A program made the translations under genes and the position numbers. Positions 7,601 to 15,202 of a DNA stretch of 38,011 nt are shown one piece after another. Origin of the DNA: an uncultured Eubacteriales bacterium (lineage in GTDB: Bacteria > Bacillota > Clostridia > Oscillospirales > Butyricicoccaceae); the NCBI GenBank assembly GCA_910586105.1, contig CAJUGU010000018.1, positions 3,360 to 41,370 of the forward strand, in the 5' to 3' direction. Position 1 is the first letter of the stretch. Each line of letters opens with the position of its first letter. Under the pieces are notes generated by a model. That model saw only the letters and a list, made by a program, of their open reading frames with translations, made no database searches and was not told where the DNA came from.

Positions 7601-10311
7601 GTTTCACCATTCGCGTTTACAAAGTGTCCGTCTTTAGGGTCGAGCGTAACGGTATATTCGTTTGCCGTCCACTGTGCGACGAAAGTCACATTGGCAGTAA
7701 TCTCATAAGGCTCTTCGGCCTGCAAAAGTTTGTCAGAGTCTTCCGCGCCATCAACTTTCCAGCCTGCAAACTCATGACCGAGCTTTTTCGGTTTCGTTGA
7801 GGGAAGTTTAAAGGTTTTCCCCGCATCTATGGTTACGGTTTGATTTGAAAAATCAGTATCGCTTTCGCCGCCATTCAGCTTATATGTGACGGTATATTTC
7901 ACTTCGTCCCAATGCGCAGTGAGGATATGGTCGCCAGCAGTGTTTACAATGCTTCCTGCTTTTATCTCCGTACTATCCGTACCATTTTCTATGTACCAGC
8001 CAGAGAACGTATGCCCTTCCCATGTCGGCGTAGGCAATGTGCCGTATTCTTCTCCATAGGTAACATCTTGGGGGTTCTCTACGTCCTCTGCAAGTGCTCC
8101 ACCATTAGGCGCGAACGTGATTTTATATGTCTTCCCTGTCCAATGGGCATAAATGGTATGGTTTTCGGCCTTCACCGTGTTACTATCTTCCATTTTCTCG
8201 CCGCCGCTAGAAGCTGTATACCAACCAGCAAAGTCGTACCCTTCCCGTTCGGGTTTTGGCAGGCCATTCGCGGAATAAGAACCATAGGTAACGTTATGCT
8301 CATATTCATGGGTTTTCGAAACAGTTTCCCCGTCATCATTGAAATCGAATGTAACCGTGTATTTCTTGATTGCCCATTCGGCAACAAGGGACATATCCTC
8401 TATAATCGTCGTATCATCTGCAAGCACCTCGTCATCGGTAGCAACCGGACTTTTCTTCCAGCCAGCGAAGTCATAGCCATCCTTGCTGGGCTTAGGCAAT
8501 GTGCTGACCAATGCCTTGTGATTGACAGTCACTGTTTTAGTCGCGGTGAGGTCGGTGTTGCCTACATCGTCGGGATCGGTGGACGGCCAGGTTCCCCCTT
8601 TGGGGTCAAGCGTGACCGCATGCTCTGCATCAGCCCATACAGCAGTAATGGTGGTATCTGCTGTAAAGCTCACTTCCGCCCCAGCATCAAATTTTTTATC
8701 CGTATCGCCTTCCACTTGCCACGAGTCAAAAATCATACCCTCTGGAACCGTAAAACCGCAGGTTGTAACGGTAGGAAGCGTAAACTCCTCGTTTGGGGAA
8801 ACAACGGAAATGTATTCTTCCGTATTATCCTCGTCTCCAGATTTGAAAGTAATTTGGATGCTGCCGGAATCCTTCCAAAGTGCATAAAGCGTGTGATTAT
8901 TCGGCGTGTTCATGGTAGTGTCGCTTTTTACCAGCTTGCCGCTTGTCACGCCAGTTTTGGCATTTACGGTGCCGTTGATATACCAACCTAAAAATTCACT
9001 ATCACTTTTAACAGGTTTAGGCCATTTCTCACTTTCAGTAACCGTATCAAATGCACTACCATAGGTTTGTTCAAAGCGTATTGTTACCTTCTTATCCGTA
9101 CCCAATATGTCCCATACGGATTTTGTTTCTGTGGAATCAGCAGAATCCGCTATTGTTTCTTCTGGGGGATCCGTTTCCGGTTTATTTCCACCGTTAAGGT
9201 CGAAAGTTACGGTGTACGAATTTGCCTTCCACTGTGCATAGAGAGTCGTAACAGCAATGTCCAGCGGGGTTGTATTCTCCACCTTATCACCGCCCAACGC
9301 ACTTTTTGACCATCCGTCGAATGTGTAACCAGTCTTCGTCGGTGTTGGAAGGTCAGTATATGTTGTAGCTCCAACTTCGTATGTTTTTGTTGTCGGGCTT
9401 ACAGCACCGCCTTGAGGATCCAACGTTACTGTATATGATGCATCCAAAGCCCGTGCTTGGCTCGTATTCTGCTGATTGCTGATTGTGCTTGGTGTATCCA
9501 TCAGCCCGGGTTGATCTCCTCCAGAGCTGTTTTGCGCCGGTTGGCTGTTCGATGTCGTGGGCTGCGGGGGCTCCGGCCCCTTCAGCACGACCGCATTATT
9601 TGCCAGCGCTACCGTATGGTTTGCATCGCTTTTGAATCGCTGCGCGTCCGCCGCCGTGACCGATCCCGTTGCGATCGTGATCGACTGCCCCGCCGCCGGA
9701 GTGCTCGCCGTCGTTACGCCGATGTTTGAGCCGTTCCCTAAGCCGTTCGATGTGATCGATTTGCCGTTCGTTAAATAAACGTTCGTAGCTTTATCGTTGG
9801 CGGATTTGTTTCCAGTGATCGAGATCGCGCCGGATACCGTCAGCGAACCGTTGCTGCCTACATAAACGCCGCCATATGTACTATCCGCGCCGCCGGTGAT
9901 CGTCGCAACGCCGGTTTTGCTGTTTTTCAAAATCAACGTGCCGTATACGACAAAAACGCAGCCGTCCGTCCGTGCAGACGACAGGCCGCGGTTTATGGTT
10001 GCCCCGTTCATCTCCACCGTGATCGTCTTGCCCGCAGGAACACGGATCGCGCCGCTGTCCGTGAACCCCGCGCCGCGCCCGAAACTGCCATTTGACGCCG
10101 TAATATGCTGTTTCAGGGTGATCGTTCCCCCGCTTGTCGCGACTTTATTCCAGCCGCTTTCAAACGTGTTGTCCACCCTTGCGCCCGTCCCGTTCTCCTC
10201 TACCGCGACCTGCGATTGGGAGACCGGACTTGCTGCCGCTGCGGACGGCAGCAATAGGCCCGCGAACATGCAGACACATAACAACAGGCTTAACAGCCTT
10301 TTCTTTTTCAT
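4627..10311 (-). CDS. Giant secreted SLH-domain protein with InlB-type repeats
   Basis: This 1894-residue cell-surface protein probably binds pyruvylated wall polymers through three C-terminal SLH domains (about 1715-1894). A signal peptide (MKKKRLLSLLLCVCMFAG...SAAAAS) leads into a beta-helix-like segment rich in ITGG/LTVSG turns (about 40-250) and a Ser/Gln/Asn linker. About ten InlB B-repeats follow (Flg_new type, ending in FxGWYT...LYAHW; about 290-1120), then a second beta-helix region with GGSITGN/GGGI turns (about 1125-1395) and two more repeats (about 1425-1590). A divergent repeat, a Thr/Pro linker and the SLH domains complete it. ATG 10311 has GGAGG nine bases upstream; a GTG at 10317 is the alternative. 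Its role is probably adhesion or surface structure; the ligand is unknown. The middle is AT-richer than the ends. Confidence 0.92.
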   Translation of the reverse strand: MKKKRLLSLLLCVCMFAGLLLPSAAAASPVSQSQVAVEENGTGARVDNTFESGWNKVATSGGTITLKQHITASNGSFGRGAGFTDSGAIRVPAGKTITVEMNGATINRGLSSARTDGCVFVVYGTLILKNSKTGVATITGGADSTYGGVYVGSNGSLTVSGAISITGNKSANDKATNVYLTNGKSITSNGLGNGSNIGVTTASTPAAGQSITIATGSVTAADAQRFKSDANHTVALANNAVVLKGPEPPQPTTSNSQPAQNSSGGDQPGLMDTPSTISNQQNTSQARALDASYTVTLDPQGGAVSPTTKTYEVGATTYTDLPTPTKTGYTFDGWSKSALGGDKVENTTPLDIAVTTLYAQWKANSYTVTFDLNGGNKPETDPPEETIADSADSTETKSVWDILGTDKKVTIRFEQTYGSAFDTVTESEKWPKPVKSDSEFLGWYINGTVNAKTGVTSGKLVKSDTTMNTPNNHTLYALWKDSGSIQITFKSGDEDNTEEYISVVSPNEEFTLPTVTTCGFTVPEGMIFDSWQVEGDTDKKFDAGAEVSFTADTTITAVWADAEHAVTLDPKGGTWPSTDPDDVGNTDLTATKTVTVNHKALVSTLPKPSKDGYDFAGWKKSPVATDDEVLADDTTIIEDMSLVAEWAIKKYTVTFDFNDDGETVSKTHEYEHNVTYGSYSANGLPKPEREGYDFAGWYTASSGGEKMEDSNTVKAENHTIYAHWTGKTYKITFAPNGGALAEDVENPQDVTYGEEYGTLPTPTWEGHTFSGWYIENGTDSTEIKAGSIVNTAGDHILTAHWDEVKYTVTYKLNGGESDTDFSNQTVTIDAGKTFKLPSTKPKKLGHEFAGWKVDGAEDSDKLLQAEEPYEITANVTFVAQWTANEYTVTLDPKDGHFVNANGETETGTKTITVTYGAGYGTLPTPVWDADHTFDGWYTAEDESTKVEAGTEVAIADDHTLYAHWRNTSAPIKYKVTYLLNGGVGTSPTQADTEAEGTFTIASGNGLTKEGFVFTGWKDDNNGTVHQAGATYTMPAKDVTFTAQWEPVEATKYSVTFDLDGGTPNGTYSQADTAAGETFDLPANAPTKIGHEFLGWDDGENIYAAGEEYTMPAHPVTFTAQWNLTAEAEYWVNGTLTDAGTFAAMWQKAADNNGTVKLLQNVTAVDGDFGTTSKGRLYIYHNETITLDLNGYTLDRNAKGFNQSAGQVIYNAGTLTIDDTSASGAGKITGGYSVASGDAVAGNGGGIENIGRLTLKGGSITGNYTEGHGGGVANIGAGVFIMEGGSITDNTAGKEGGGVYQDPNPSNTTSHGSFTMTGGTITENTAASGGGIRGAVSVSGSPKIFGNSDTDGNSSDVRGEVKVANLGENAWIGVGTDASSVNGTMVVTGAKAADVNKFFSNNEGFVVAEKEGNDNDDLILTQAKTVDITLNANGGQVNGADTAVYTVTVGNIYGYDMPAATRNGYTFDGWYTEAAGGTKIEPNGRVPAEVPTVLYAHWTEDGGDTPPDPEKTVTVSFNANGGSLSSGSITVAVGGQYPALPTPTRGNSGNYRYNFAGWYTAATGGTPVKTGDALVSDSDHTLYAHWDPVRINSGSPSRPSGSGSGSGSSSSRDIYLTASAGTGGSINPNGQSKVSRGSSKTYTITPNAGYAISDVLVDGKSVGKVKSYTFTNIITSHTIRAAFTPTTTTQPPTTTTTATPSRSSVAYNLCTKDVNCPIAAYSDAQANAWYHDGVHYCINNRLMTGTSATAFEPNTPLSRAMLAQILYNREGSPSVGSGSSGFSDVASGAWCENAIKRAAATGLMVGYENGTYGPNDAITREQLAVVLWRHAGSPIPAVSTVPFDDYRNTREFARDAVRWAYGRGIINGKENGTLDPGGRASRAEVAQMLKNYLTT
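5545..9440 (-). repeat. Array of about twelve InlB B-repeats within the SLH gene
   Basis: The protein repeats every 75-115 residues. Each unit starts with a Y-x-V-T-F/L strand and GG, has P-x-P...G-Y/H-x-F-x-G-W in the middle, and ends in L-Y-A-H-W or F-x-A-Q-W. Ten units are contiguous (about 6950-9440), and two follow the second beta-helix (about 5545-6035). They are diverged at DNA level, so this is an old array and not a recent expansion. Confidence 0.85.
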
Positions 10312-10388
10312 AGTCACAATCCTCCGGTTTCATTGCTGTTGTACGCGGGCGGTCGGCCTGCGTCACTTGCTCACTGTATCTATTTAAT

Positions 10389-10416
10389 ATTATACCGCTC
10401 TGGCTTTTCCTGTCAA
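10389..10416 (-). promoter_or_regulatory. Consensus sigma-A promoter of the SLH gene
   Basis: The minus strand shows a perfect TTGACA (10416-10411), a 16-base spacer and a perfect TATAAT (10394-10389). The implied leader is about 70 bases and ends in the GGAGG site. This predicts strong constitutive expression unless repressed. Confidence 0.88.
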
Positions 10417-10573
10417 GGGAAGATGCGCCAACATTTTTCTGCAAACTGTACGTTTCCGGCGAAATCCCCGCTTCCCGCGCCATTTCTTACCGCTGTCTCC
10501 TGTCCTTTCCGGTCCCTCCGCTGGGATCCGGCTATCCTCCCAGGCGGCTCCCCCCCTCCCGCGATCGGACGAC

Positions 10574-10622
10574 CGAACCAAAAAACAGGCCGGGCTTGCG
10601 CCCCAGCCTGCTTTTTGGTTCG
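10574..10622 (-). terminator. Terminator of ppk
   Basis: A long hairpin has its core CAGGC/GCCTG flanked by complementary AACCAAAAA/TTTTTGGTT arms. On the minus strand it ends in a TTTTTT run (10586-10581). It lies just after the ppk stop and before the SLH promoter. Confidence 0.85.
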
Positions 10623-10642
10623 TTTCGCCGTATGTATCCCGT

Positions 10643-12730
10643 TTACACAGCGCCGTCCATGAACACACCCTGCGAGCTGAGCCCCGGCAGCCCCGGCGGG
10701 GGTACCGGCAGGTATCCCTTTTTGCGGTACAGCTCATGCCGTTTTACCGTGTCCTCCAACTGGCAGGACAAGATCAGCCGGATCCGTTCCGCCGTCCGCG
10801 CGTCGCGCACCGGGCAAAGCACCTCGACCCGCCGGTCAAGATTGCGCGTCATCAGGTCGGAGGATCCGATATATAACGTTTCCATCTCCGCGCCGAACGC
10901 ATACGCCCGCGCATGCTCCAAAAACCGCCCGACGATGCTGTAAACATGGATGCTTTCCGTCAGCCCTTCCACGCCCGGTACCAGACAGCAGATGCCGCGC
11001 ACCAGCAGCCGCACCGGTACCCCAGCCGCCGAGGCCTGCTGCAAGGCGTCGATCGTCTCGCGGTCGGTCAGCGAATTGCACTTGATCGTGATCCCGCAGG
11101 GCTGGCCGGCCCGCGCCTTTTCCGCTTCCGCCGCGATCTGCGCCAGCAGCGCCGGTTTGATGCCCGCCGGGGCCGCCAGCAGCGTCGGATACGTCCGTCC
11201 GACCGCCCCCGCCGCAAGGTCGCGGAAGAGCGCCGCCGCGTCCGCCCCGATCGCGGGGTCTGCCGTCATAAGGCTGAAGTCGGTATACATCGCCGCCGTT
11301 TTTTCGTTGTAATTTCCTGTGCCGATCTGTGTCAGATACTGCGCAGCGCCGTCCGTCTCGCGGACGATCAGGCACAGCTTGGCATGGCATTTATAGCCCT
11401 TCGCACCATATACCACCGTGCAGCCCGCCGTTTCCAGCCGTTCCGCCCATTCCAGGTTGTTCTGCTCGTCGAACCGCGCCCGCAGCTCGAACAGCACCGT
11501 TACCCGTTTGCCGTTCCGCGCCGCTTCCGCCAACGCCTGCAGCAACGCCGAACGCTTCGCCGCCCGGTAGACCGTCAGGCTGATCGACCGCACCGACGGG
11601 TCGCGCGCCGACTCCTCAAGCAGCCGTTGGAACGGCTCGATGCTTTCATAAGGGAAGTGGAGCAGGATGTCGCGTTCCAGGATCTGCGCCGCCATTGGCC
11701 TTTGCGGGTCGACCTGCGCCGAAGCGCGCGGCGTGAACGGCGGGTCGAACAGTTCCCGGGATCCGGAAAACGCCTCCGCAAGCTGCCAGACATAGCCCAT
11801 CGCAAGCGGCGCCTTCGACCAGAATACCTGCTCCTTTTGCAGTCCCAGCTGCTTGTATAATTGCCGCACGACCGGCATTTTCCGCTTGCCCTGGATCTCC
11901 AGCCGCACCGCGCCCAGCCTGGGGCGCTCCTGCAAGACCTGCCGCACCCGTTCGCGGTAATCCGCCCCCGCCGCGCGGGCGCCGTCGTCCGGGCTGATAT
12001 CCGCGCTGCGCGTCACCCGCACAATCATTGCCCCCGCCGCCGCACGCCCCGGGAACAGCGAAGGCGCATAATCGCGCACCACCTGCTCGGTCAGCAGGAA
12101 ACGAACCCCTTCGCCCGGTAAACGCACCAGAGCAGGCAACCCCGCCGGTACCGGCAGCAGGCCCAAGGTCTGGTTTTCGCCTTCCTCAAGGCGCTGAAGG
12201 ATGTAAAATGCCCCGCCTTCCAAATGCGGGTATGGCTGCGAGCCGTCCAGGATCTGCGGCGTCAGGCGCGGACGTATCTGCTCCGTAAAATAAGCGTCGA
12301 GCCACGCGCGTTCCGCGTCGTTCAGGCTGCGGCGGCGCAGGCGCTGAAATCCATATCTTTCCAACCGCCCCTCAATGTCCTTCACCGCTTCATCCCGCAA
12401 GTCGTACAGCGTTTCCGTCACTTCCCAAATGCGTTCCAGCTGTTCCGCCGCCGTCCAGCCGCAGGTACTGTCCGGCGCGTCCTCCTGCCGCTGCGCCGTA
12501 TCCGCCAGCGAACCGGCCCGCACCATATAAAATTCATCCAGGTTTGAGGAAAAGATCGCCGCGAATTTGAACCGCTCGTACAATGGCACGCGCTCGTCCG
12601 ACGCTTCATGCAGCACCCGCGCATTGAACTGCATCCAGGAAAGCTCCCGGCTTTGGGTGTAGCTTACGTCAAACGGCAGGCGCTTCGCCTTCTTTTTGCT
12701 GCTGCGCATGTGCTTGCTTTTCAGTTTCAT
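10643..12730 (-). CDS. ppk1: Polyphosphate kinase 1
   Basis: This 695-residue enzyme reversibly transfers the gamma-phosphate of ATP onto inorganic polyphosphate. The N-terminal domain begins with the typical SRELSWMQFNARVLHEA block, and NLDEFYMVR follows. The two phospholipase-D-like active-site halves are clear: His449 in KCHAKL followed by IGTGNYNEKTA (the autophosphorylated His of the family), and His606 in GRFLEHARAYAF followed by SSDLMTRNLDRRVE. The length is normal. ATG 12730 lies eight bases after GGAAGGGGGG; an in-frame GTG at 12736 is equally possible. It is a single gene with its own terminator and no ppx neighbour. Polyphosphate could serve stress or sporulation, but context gives no direct hint. 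Confidence 0.96.
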   Translation of the reverse strand: MKLKSKHMRSSKKKAKRLPFDVSYTQSRELSWMQFNARVLHEASDERVPLYERFKFAAIFSSNLDEFYMVRAGSLADTAQRQEDAPDSTCGWTAAEQLERIWEVTETLYDLRDEAVKDIEGRLERYGFQRLRRRSLNDAERAWLDAYFTEQIRPRLTPQILDGSQPYPHLEGGAFYILQRLEEGENQTLGLLPVPAGLPALVRLPGEGVRFLLTEQVVRDYAPSLFPGRAAAGAMIVRVTRSADISPDDGARAAGADYRERVRQVLQERPRLGAVRLEIQGKRKMPVVRQLYKQLGLQKEQVFWSKAPLAMGYVWQLAEAFSGSRELFDPPFTPRASAQVDPQRPMAAQILERDILLHFPYESIEPFQRLLEESARDPSVRSISLTVYRAAKRSALLQALAEAARNGKRVTVLFELRARFDEQNNLEWAERLETAGCTVVYGAKGYKCHAKLCLIVRETDGAAQYLTQIGTGNYNEKTAAMYTDFSLMTADPAIGADAAALFRDLAAGAVGRTYPTLLAAPAGIKPALLAQIAAEAEKARAGQPCGITIKCNSLTDRETIDALQQASAAGVPVRLLVRGICCLVPGVEGLTESIHVYSIVGRFLEHARAYAFGAEMETLYIGSSDLMTRNLDRRVEVLCPVRDARTAERIRLILSCQLEDTVKRHELYRKKGYLPVPPPGLPGLSSQGVFMDGAV

Positions 12731-12800
12731 TGACACGGCCCCCCTTCCTTACTTACCGTCGTTCAGTCGTTTTAAAACAGCGTTTTACCGGCGCGGCGGG

Positions 12801-13148
12801 TCATTCCGTAAATACGCGGCTGAGTTCGAGAAAGCACCTGCTTAAAACGTGGACTTTCGCGGCGTCCGCCGCTTCGTACATCCCCCGCGGCTGCAAAGAT
12901 CTTCCTTCCGCCAGGAAAACCGGTACGTTTTTGCGTTCCGGGCCGACGATCCAATACTCGCGCACGCTGATATTGCCGGAATTTTAACCGCTGGCCGATC
13001 CGCTGCGTTGCAGGCGATAAGATCCCGATCACCAGATCGGGCGCGCCTTTCCGGCCGTAACGATCCAGCTTGCTTTTATCGAAAATCACCGAAATATCTG
13101 GCTCAAATACGTTTGTACGTCCTCCGGCGCGTCGCCTGCTTTTTTCCC
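12801..13148 (-). pseudogene. Decayed Uma2-family (DUF820) gene fragment
   Basis: Three minus-strand pieces together spell the C-terminal half of a Uma2 nuclease-like protein: GDAPEDVQT, then in another frame EPDISVIFDKSKLDRYGRKG followed by APDLVIGILSPATQR, then in a third frame VREYWIVGPERKN through to a stop at 12803-12801. The order and motifs match the intact homologue at 23446-24021 (VEPDIMVICD, APDLIVEVLSPSTQR, VREYWIV). The first half is missing beyond about 13148. Two frameshifts and the truncation mean it cannot make the protein. Confidence 0.82.
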
Positions 13149-13156
13149 TAAGGAAA

Positions 13157-13189
13157 CGCAGATGACCCTTCTATGTAAGGTCATCTGCG
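13157..13189. other. Perfect 11-bp inverted repeat
   Basis: CGCAGATGACC at 13157-13167 pairs with GGTCATCTGCG at 13179-13189 across an 11-base loop. ATTTT follows on the plus strand, so it could act as a weak terminator. It sits exactly where the Uma2 remnant is broken off, so it may instead mark the rearrangement boundary. Confidence 0.45.
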
Positions 13190-13304
13190 ATTTTGCTGCT
13201 CCGTTATCATTCTATGTCCTCGTCTCTTTTTGCAGGTTTGATGAACTATCTTCCACAAATCTATCGAAAAAAGACGGTCCGGGACGGCGACGTGAAACGG
13301 CGTC

Positions 13305-13327
13305 AAAAAAACCACGCCAAGCGTGGT
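13305..13327 (-). terminator. Terminator of the 31-residue ORF
   Basis: ACCACGC/GCGTGGT (13311-13317 with 13321-13327) forms a 7-bp stem with a 3-base loop, followed on the minus strand by seven T (13311-13305). It is placed about 57 bases after the small ORF stop. Confidence 0.85.
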
Positions 13328-13383
13328 GCCTACGCCCCACGGTCTGCCAATTCCCAACATTGTTTTCCAGACCGCATTTATTT

Positions 13384-13479
13384 TCATTTCGCTGACTGTC
13401 GGATCGGTTCATCCGAGAAGATCAGATCATCAAGGTCTGGCCGGTCTGGGAGCTGCGGTTGCAAAGATTTCCGAATCAT
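13384..13479 (-). CDS. Small ORF of 31 residues in its own transcription unit
   Basis: The predicted peptide starts MIRKSLQPQLPDRPDLDD and ends IRQSAK. It is hydrophilic, with no signal peptide, membrane segment or cysteine, and I do not recognise it. The case for a real gene is its framing: a strong AAAGGAGGT site seven bases before ATG, an extended -10 promoter at 13524-13552 and a clean intrinsic terminator at 13305-13327, all on the same strand within 250 bases. An overlapping frame reading through the terminator is less likely. It could be a small regulatory peptide or the leftover head of a lost gene; the transcription signals are clearer than the coding status. Confidence 0.5.
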   Translation of the reverse strand: MIRKSLQPQLPDRPDLDDLIFSDEPIRQSAK

Positions 13480-13523
13480 GAATCAAACCTCCTTTCGGAA
13501 TGGGCTGCGCCCTTTATTTTTCT

Positions 13524-13552
13524 AATATAGCATACCCGCCTCCGATTTGCAA
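13524..13552 (-). promoter_or_regulatory. Extended -10 promoter of the small ORF
   Basis: The minus strand reads TTGCAA (13552-13547), 17 bases, then TATATT (13529-13524) preceded by TG one base upstream. Confidence 0.65.
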
Positions 13553-13953
13553 GAGGTTTTTATAGGATTTTTACAAGTTTTTTCTTCCTTTTCTGAAAAA
13601 ATTCTACACTGTCTTCAAAAAGCAAATAAAAAAAGAGAGGGCCGCGCAGGTTCAGGAACCAGCGCAGCCCGATCCAAAATGCATCCGCTGAAAGGGGGGA
13701 GGGGCGGATGCGGCTTTTGTCAGAAAGAACCCCGCGGCTGCCGATGCCCCCAGATTAGTAACCTGCACGAGTGGCAGGTGGGTCCCCTATCGCGTGCCGC
13801 TGCGCTTCCAACTTCCACCCGGCCTGTCAGGCAGGCGGGCGGGAGGCCTGCACTTGTCACGCGAAGAGTTTTCGGGGTCCCGTTCAAGAAATGTGGGTTA
13901 AAAAATGGCGGCTGTCGAACAGCGCAGGGTGGCCGTTCGGTCAAAGGAGGGGG
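13553..13953. other. Gap without a recognised gene
   Basis: No supported gene was found. The right part (about 13750-13930) gives only compositionally odd, motif-free translations. A GCATCCGC/GCGGATGC inverted repeat spans about 13681-13712, followed on the plus strand by CTTTT, and could be a weak terminator. GC-rich short repeats (GGCCTGTCAGGCAGGCGGGC) occur near 13827. Confidence 0.3.
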
Positions 13954-14241
13954 TCAGCCCTCTTCCGGCTCATCGTACATGCCTTCGACACGTTCCATGA
14001 CCAGTTCAAAGACACGGTCGGCTTCCTCGTCGTCCTCGACGGATGCGAGGATCTCGTCGCCGTCCTCTTCCACAACCTTGAGGATCACTACCTCAGCTTC
14101 CTCGTCGACCTGAAGGTCGGCTGGGATGAACGCCATATAGGTTTCGCCAGCCATCTCGACCGTGTCGATGTGTTCAAATTCTTTATCGTTGCCTTCCTCG
14201 TCGGTGAGCACGACATAATTGTTACCGAAATCCTCGCTCAT
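13954..14241 (-). CDS. DUF1292 domain protein
   Basis: This 95-residue, very acidic cytosolic protein is of the DUF1292 family, common in Firmicutes; its molecular role is not established. The N-terminal part forms the domain (YVVLTDEEGNDKEFEHIDTV, then VVILKVVEEDG), followed by an acidic tail. The ATG at 14241 is preferred over an upstream in-frame ATG at 14289 because GGAGA lies seven bases before it and DUF1292 proteins start near this point. In many Firmicutes the family sits beside ruvX-type genes, but not here. It has its own promoter (14301-14329). Confidence 0.85.
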   Translation of the reverse strand: MSEDFGNNYVVLTDEEGNDKEFEHIDTVEMAGETYMAFIPADLQVDEEAEVVILKVVEEDGDEILASVEDDEEADRVFELVMERVEGMYDEPEEG

Positions 14242-14300
14242 TATGCTTCTCCAATCAATGGCATCGCCGGTTCTCCGGCGGTCCTTCATTTCTTACAATA

Positions 14301-14329
14301 AGCATACCGCATTTGGGACGATTTGTAAA
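14301..14329 (-). promoter_or_regulatory. Promoter of the DUF1292 gene
   Basis: The minus strand reads TTTACA (14329-14324), a 17-base spacer and TATGCT (14306-14301). The leader is about 50 bases. Confidence 0.6.
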
Positions 14330-14343
14330 CTGTTTTTTTCAAA

Positions 14344-14375
14344 AAAATCAGAAATTATTCAGCGGCTGCGCCGCC
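14344..14375 (-). terminator. Probable terminator of the cupin gene
   Basis: A GCGGC/GCCGC hairpin with a 3-base loop (about 14362-14374) is followed on the minus strand by AATAATTTCTGATTTTTT. The stem is short, so this is tentative. Confidence 0.45.
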
Positions 14376-14395
14376 TGTCCCGGCAATTTACGGCT

Positions 14396-14719
14396 TTATC
14401 CGATAAAATCTTCCCGCATGGGGGTAAAAATATCAAGGATCGCGCCGTCTTCCAGCGCGACCAGGCCATGCACCTGATCGGCGGCGGTGTAAACGCAGTC
14501 GCCTGCGCGCAGCACTTTCGTTTCTCCTTCGACGGTGGATTCAAAGGAACCGCTCAGGACATAAGTACACTGGCGGTGCGGATGGGTATGCAGCGCGCCG
14601 ACTTGCCCCGCCTTCCAATGGAGCTCGGCAAGCATCAGGTCGTCCAGATACCCCTTCACCTTGCGGACAACGCCGCTTTCCAGGGTCACACTTTTTGCTT
14701 CACTGTCCAATACGAACAT
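14396..14719 (-). CDS. Small cupin-domain protein
   Basis: This 107-residue single-domain cupin is a beta-barrel that probably binds a divalent metal. The first conserved motif gives His44, His46 and His48 (ALHTHPHRQ) with Glu60 in GSFE, and the second gives His84 in DQVHGL. The strand YVLSGSFE and the turn RAGDCVYTAA are typical of the Cupin_2 family. It has no fused DNA-binding domain, so it could be an isomerase, a dioxygenase-like enzyme or a small-molecule sensor; substrate cannot be read from the sequence. ATG 14719 follows GGAGG by nine bases, which rules out the longer upstream frame. A good promoter lies at 14775-14803. Confidence 0.87.
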   Translation of the reverse strand: MFVLDSEAKSVTLESGVVRKVKGYLDDLMLAELHWKAGQVGALHTHPHRQCTYVLSGSFESTVEGETKVLRAGDCVYTAADQVHGLVALEDGAILDIFTPMREDFIG

Positions 14720-14774
14720 TTTTTCATGCCTCCTGTTTTCCGGCGCAGCCGAGGCCCCGCCTGTTCTCTTTACC

Positions 14775-14803
14775 ATTAAATCAAATCTTCCACGCAAAGT
14801 CAA
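14775..14803 (-). promoter_or_regulatory. Promoter of the cupin gene
   Basis: The minus strand reads TTGACT (14803-14798), 17 bases, then TTTAAT (14780-14775) with an upstream TG. The region from 14804 to 15139 holds nothing else I recognise. Confidence 0.7.
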
Positions 14804-15139
14804 CCGGTTTTTCTGGTTTTTTCTGGCGGATGCGGGGCGGGATTGGACGGGCTGTAGGGCGGGGCGCGCCGCGAGGGCTTGCCCCAAAGCCTGTGCAGGC
14901 GATCCGGTTAAAATGCGGCCCGAGACCGTAAGGATGGGGATCCGCGACGAAAACGGAGGGAGCGCGGAACTTTTCGCGGGCCATAAGGCTGCGGAACCAA
15001 CAAAAACCTACACACTCTTGCAAAGCCGCCAATATTCTCGCGTATCCGGGTTCCCTGCCCGCCGGCGGCTCCGGATTCCGTCTTTTTTACAGCAGCCCCG
15101 CCCCCTTTCGGCGCGGACACAACAAATCGCGTTCTAATA

Positions 15140-15168
15140 TTGCTTTTTTCGTCCGTCCGTGCTATAAT
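15140..15168 (+). promoter_or_regulatory. Promoter of the secreted stalk-domain protein
   Basis: A perfect TATAAT (15163-15168) is preceded by TG (extended -10). The -35 at 15140-15145 (TTGCTT) is weak, with a 17-base spacer. Confidence 0.65.
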
Positions 15169-15202
15169 AAGAAGCAGTTTATTCTTTTCGGAGGACATTC
15201 CC

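Noticed and set aside
5545..9440. Regular repeats considered as a possible CRISPR array
   Set aside because: Repeats are protein-level InlB units inside one open frame, diverged in DNA and 75-115 codons apart, with no spacer pattern and no cas genes.
13771..14301. Plus-strand open frame of 176 codons
   Set aside because: Mostly antisense to the DUF1292 gene, which has a good start site and promoter. The left part has no family-like content.
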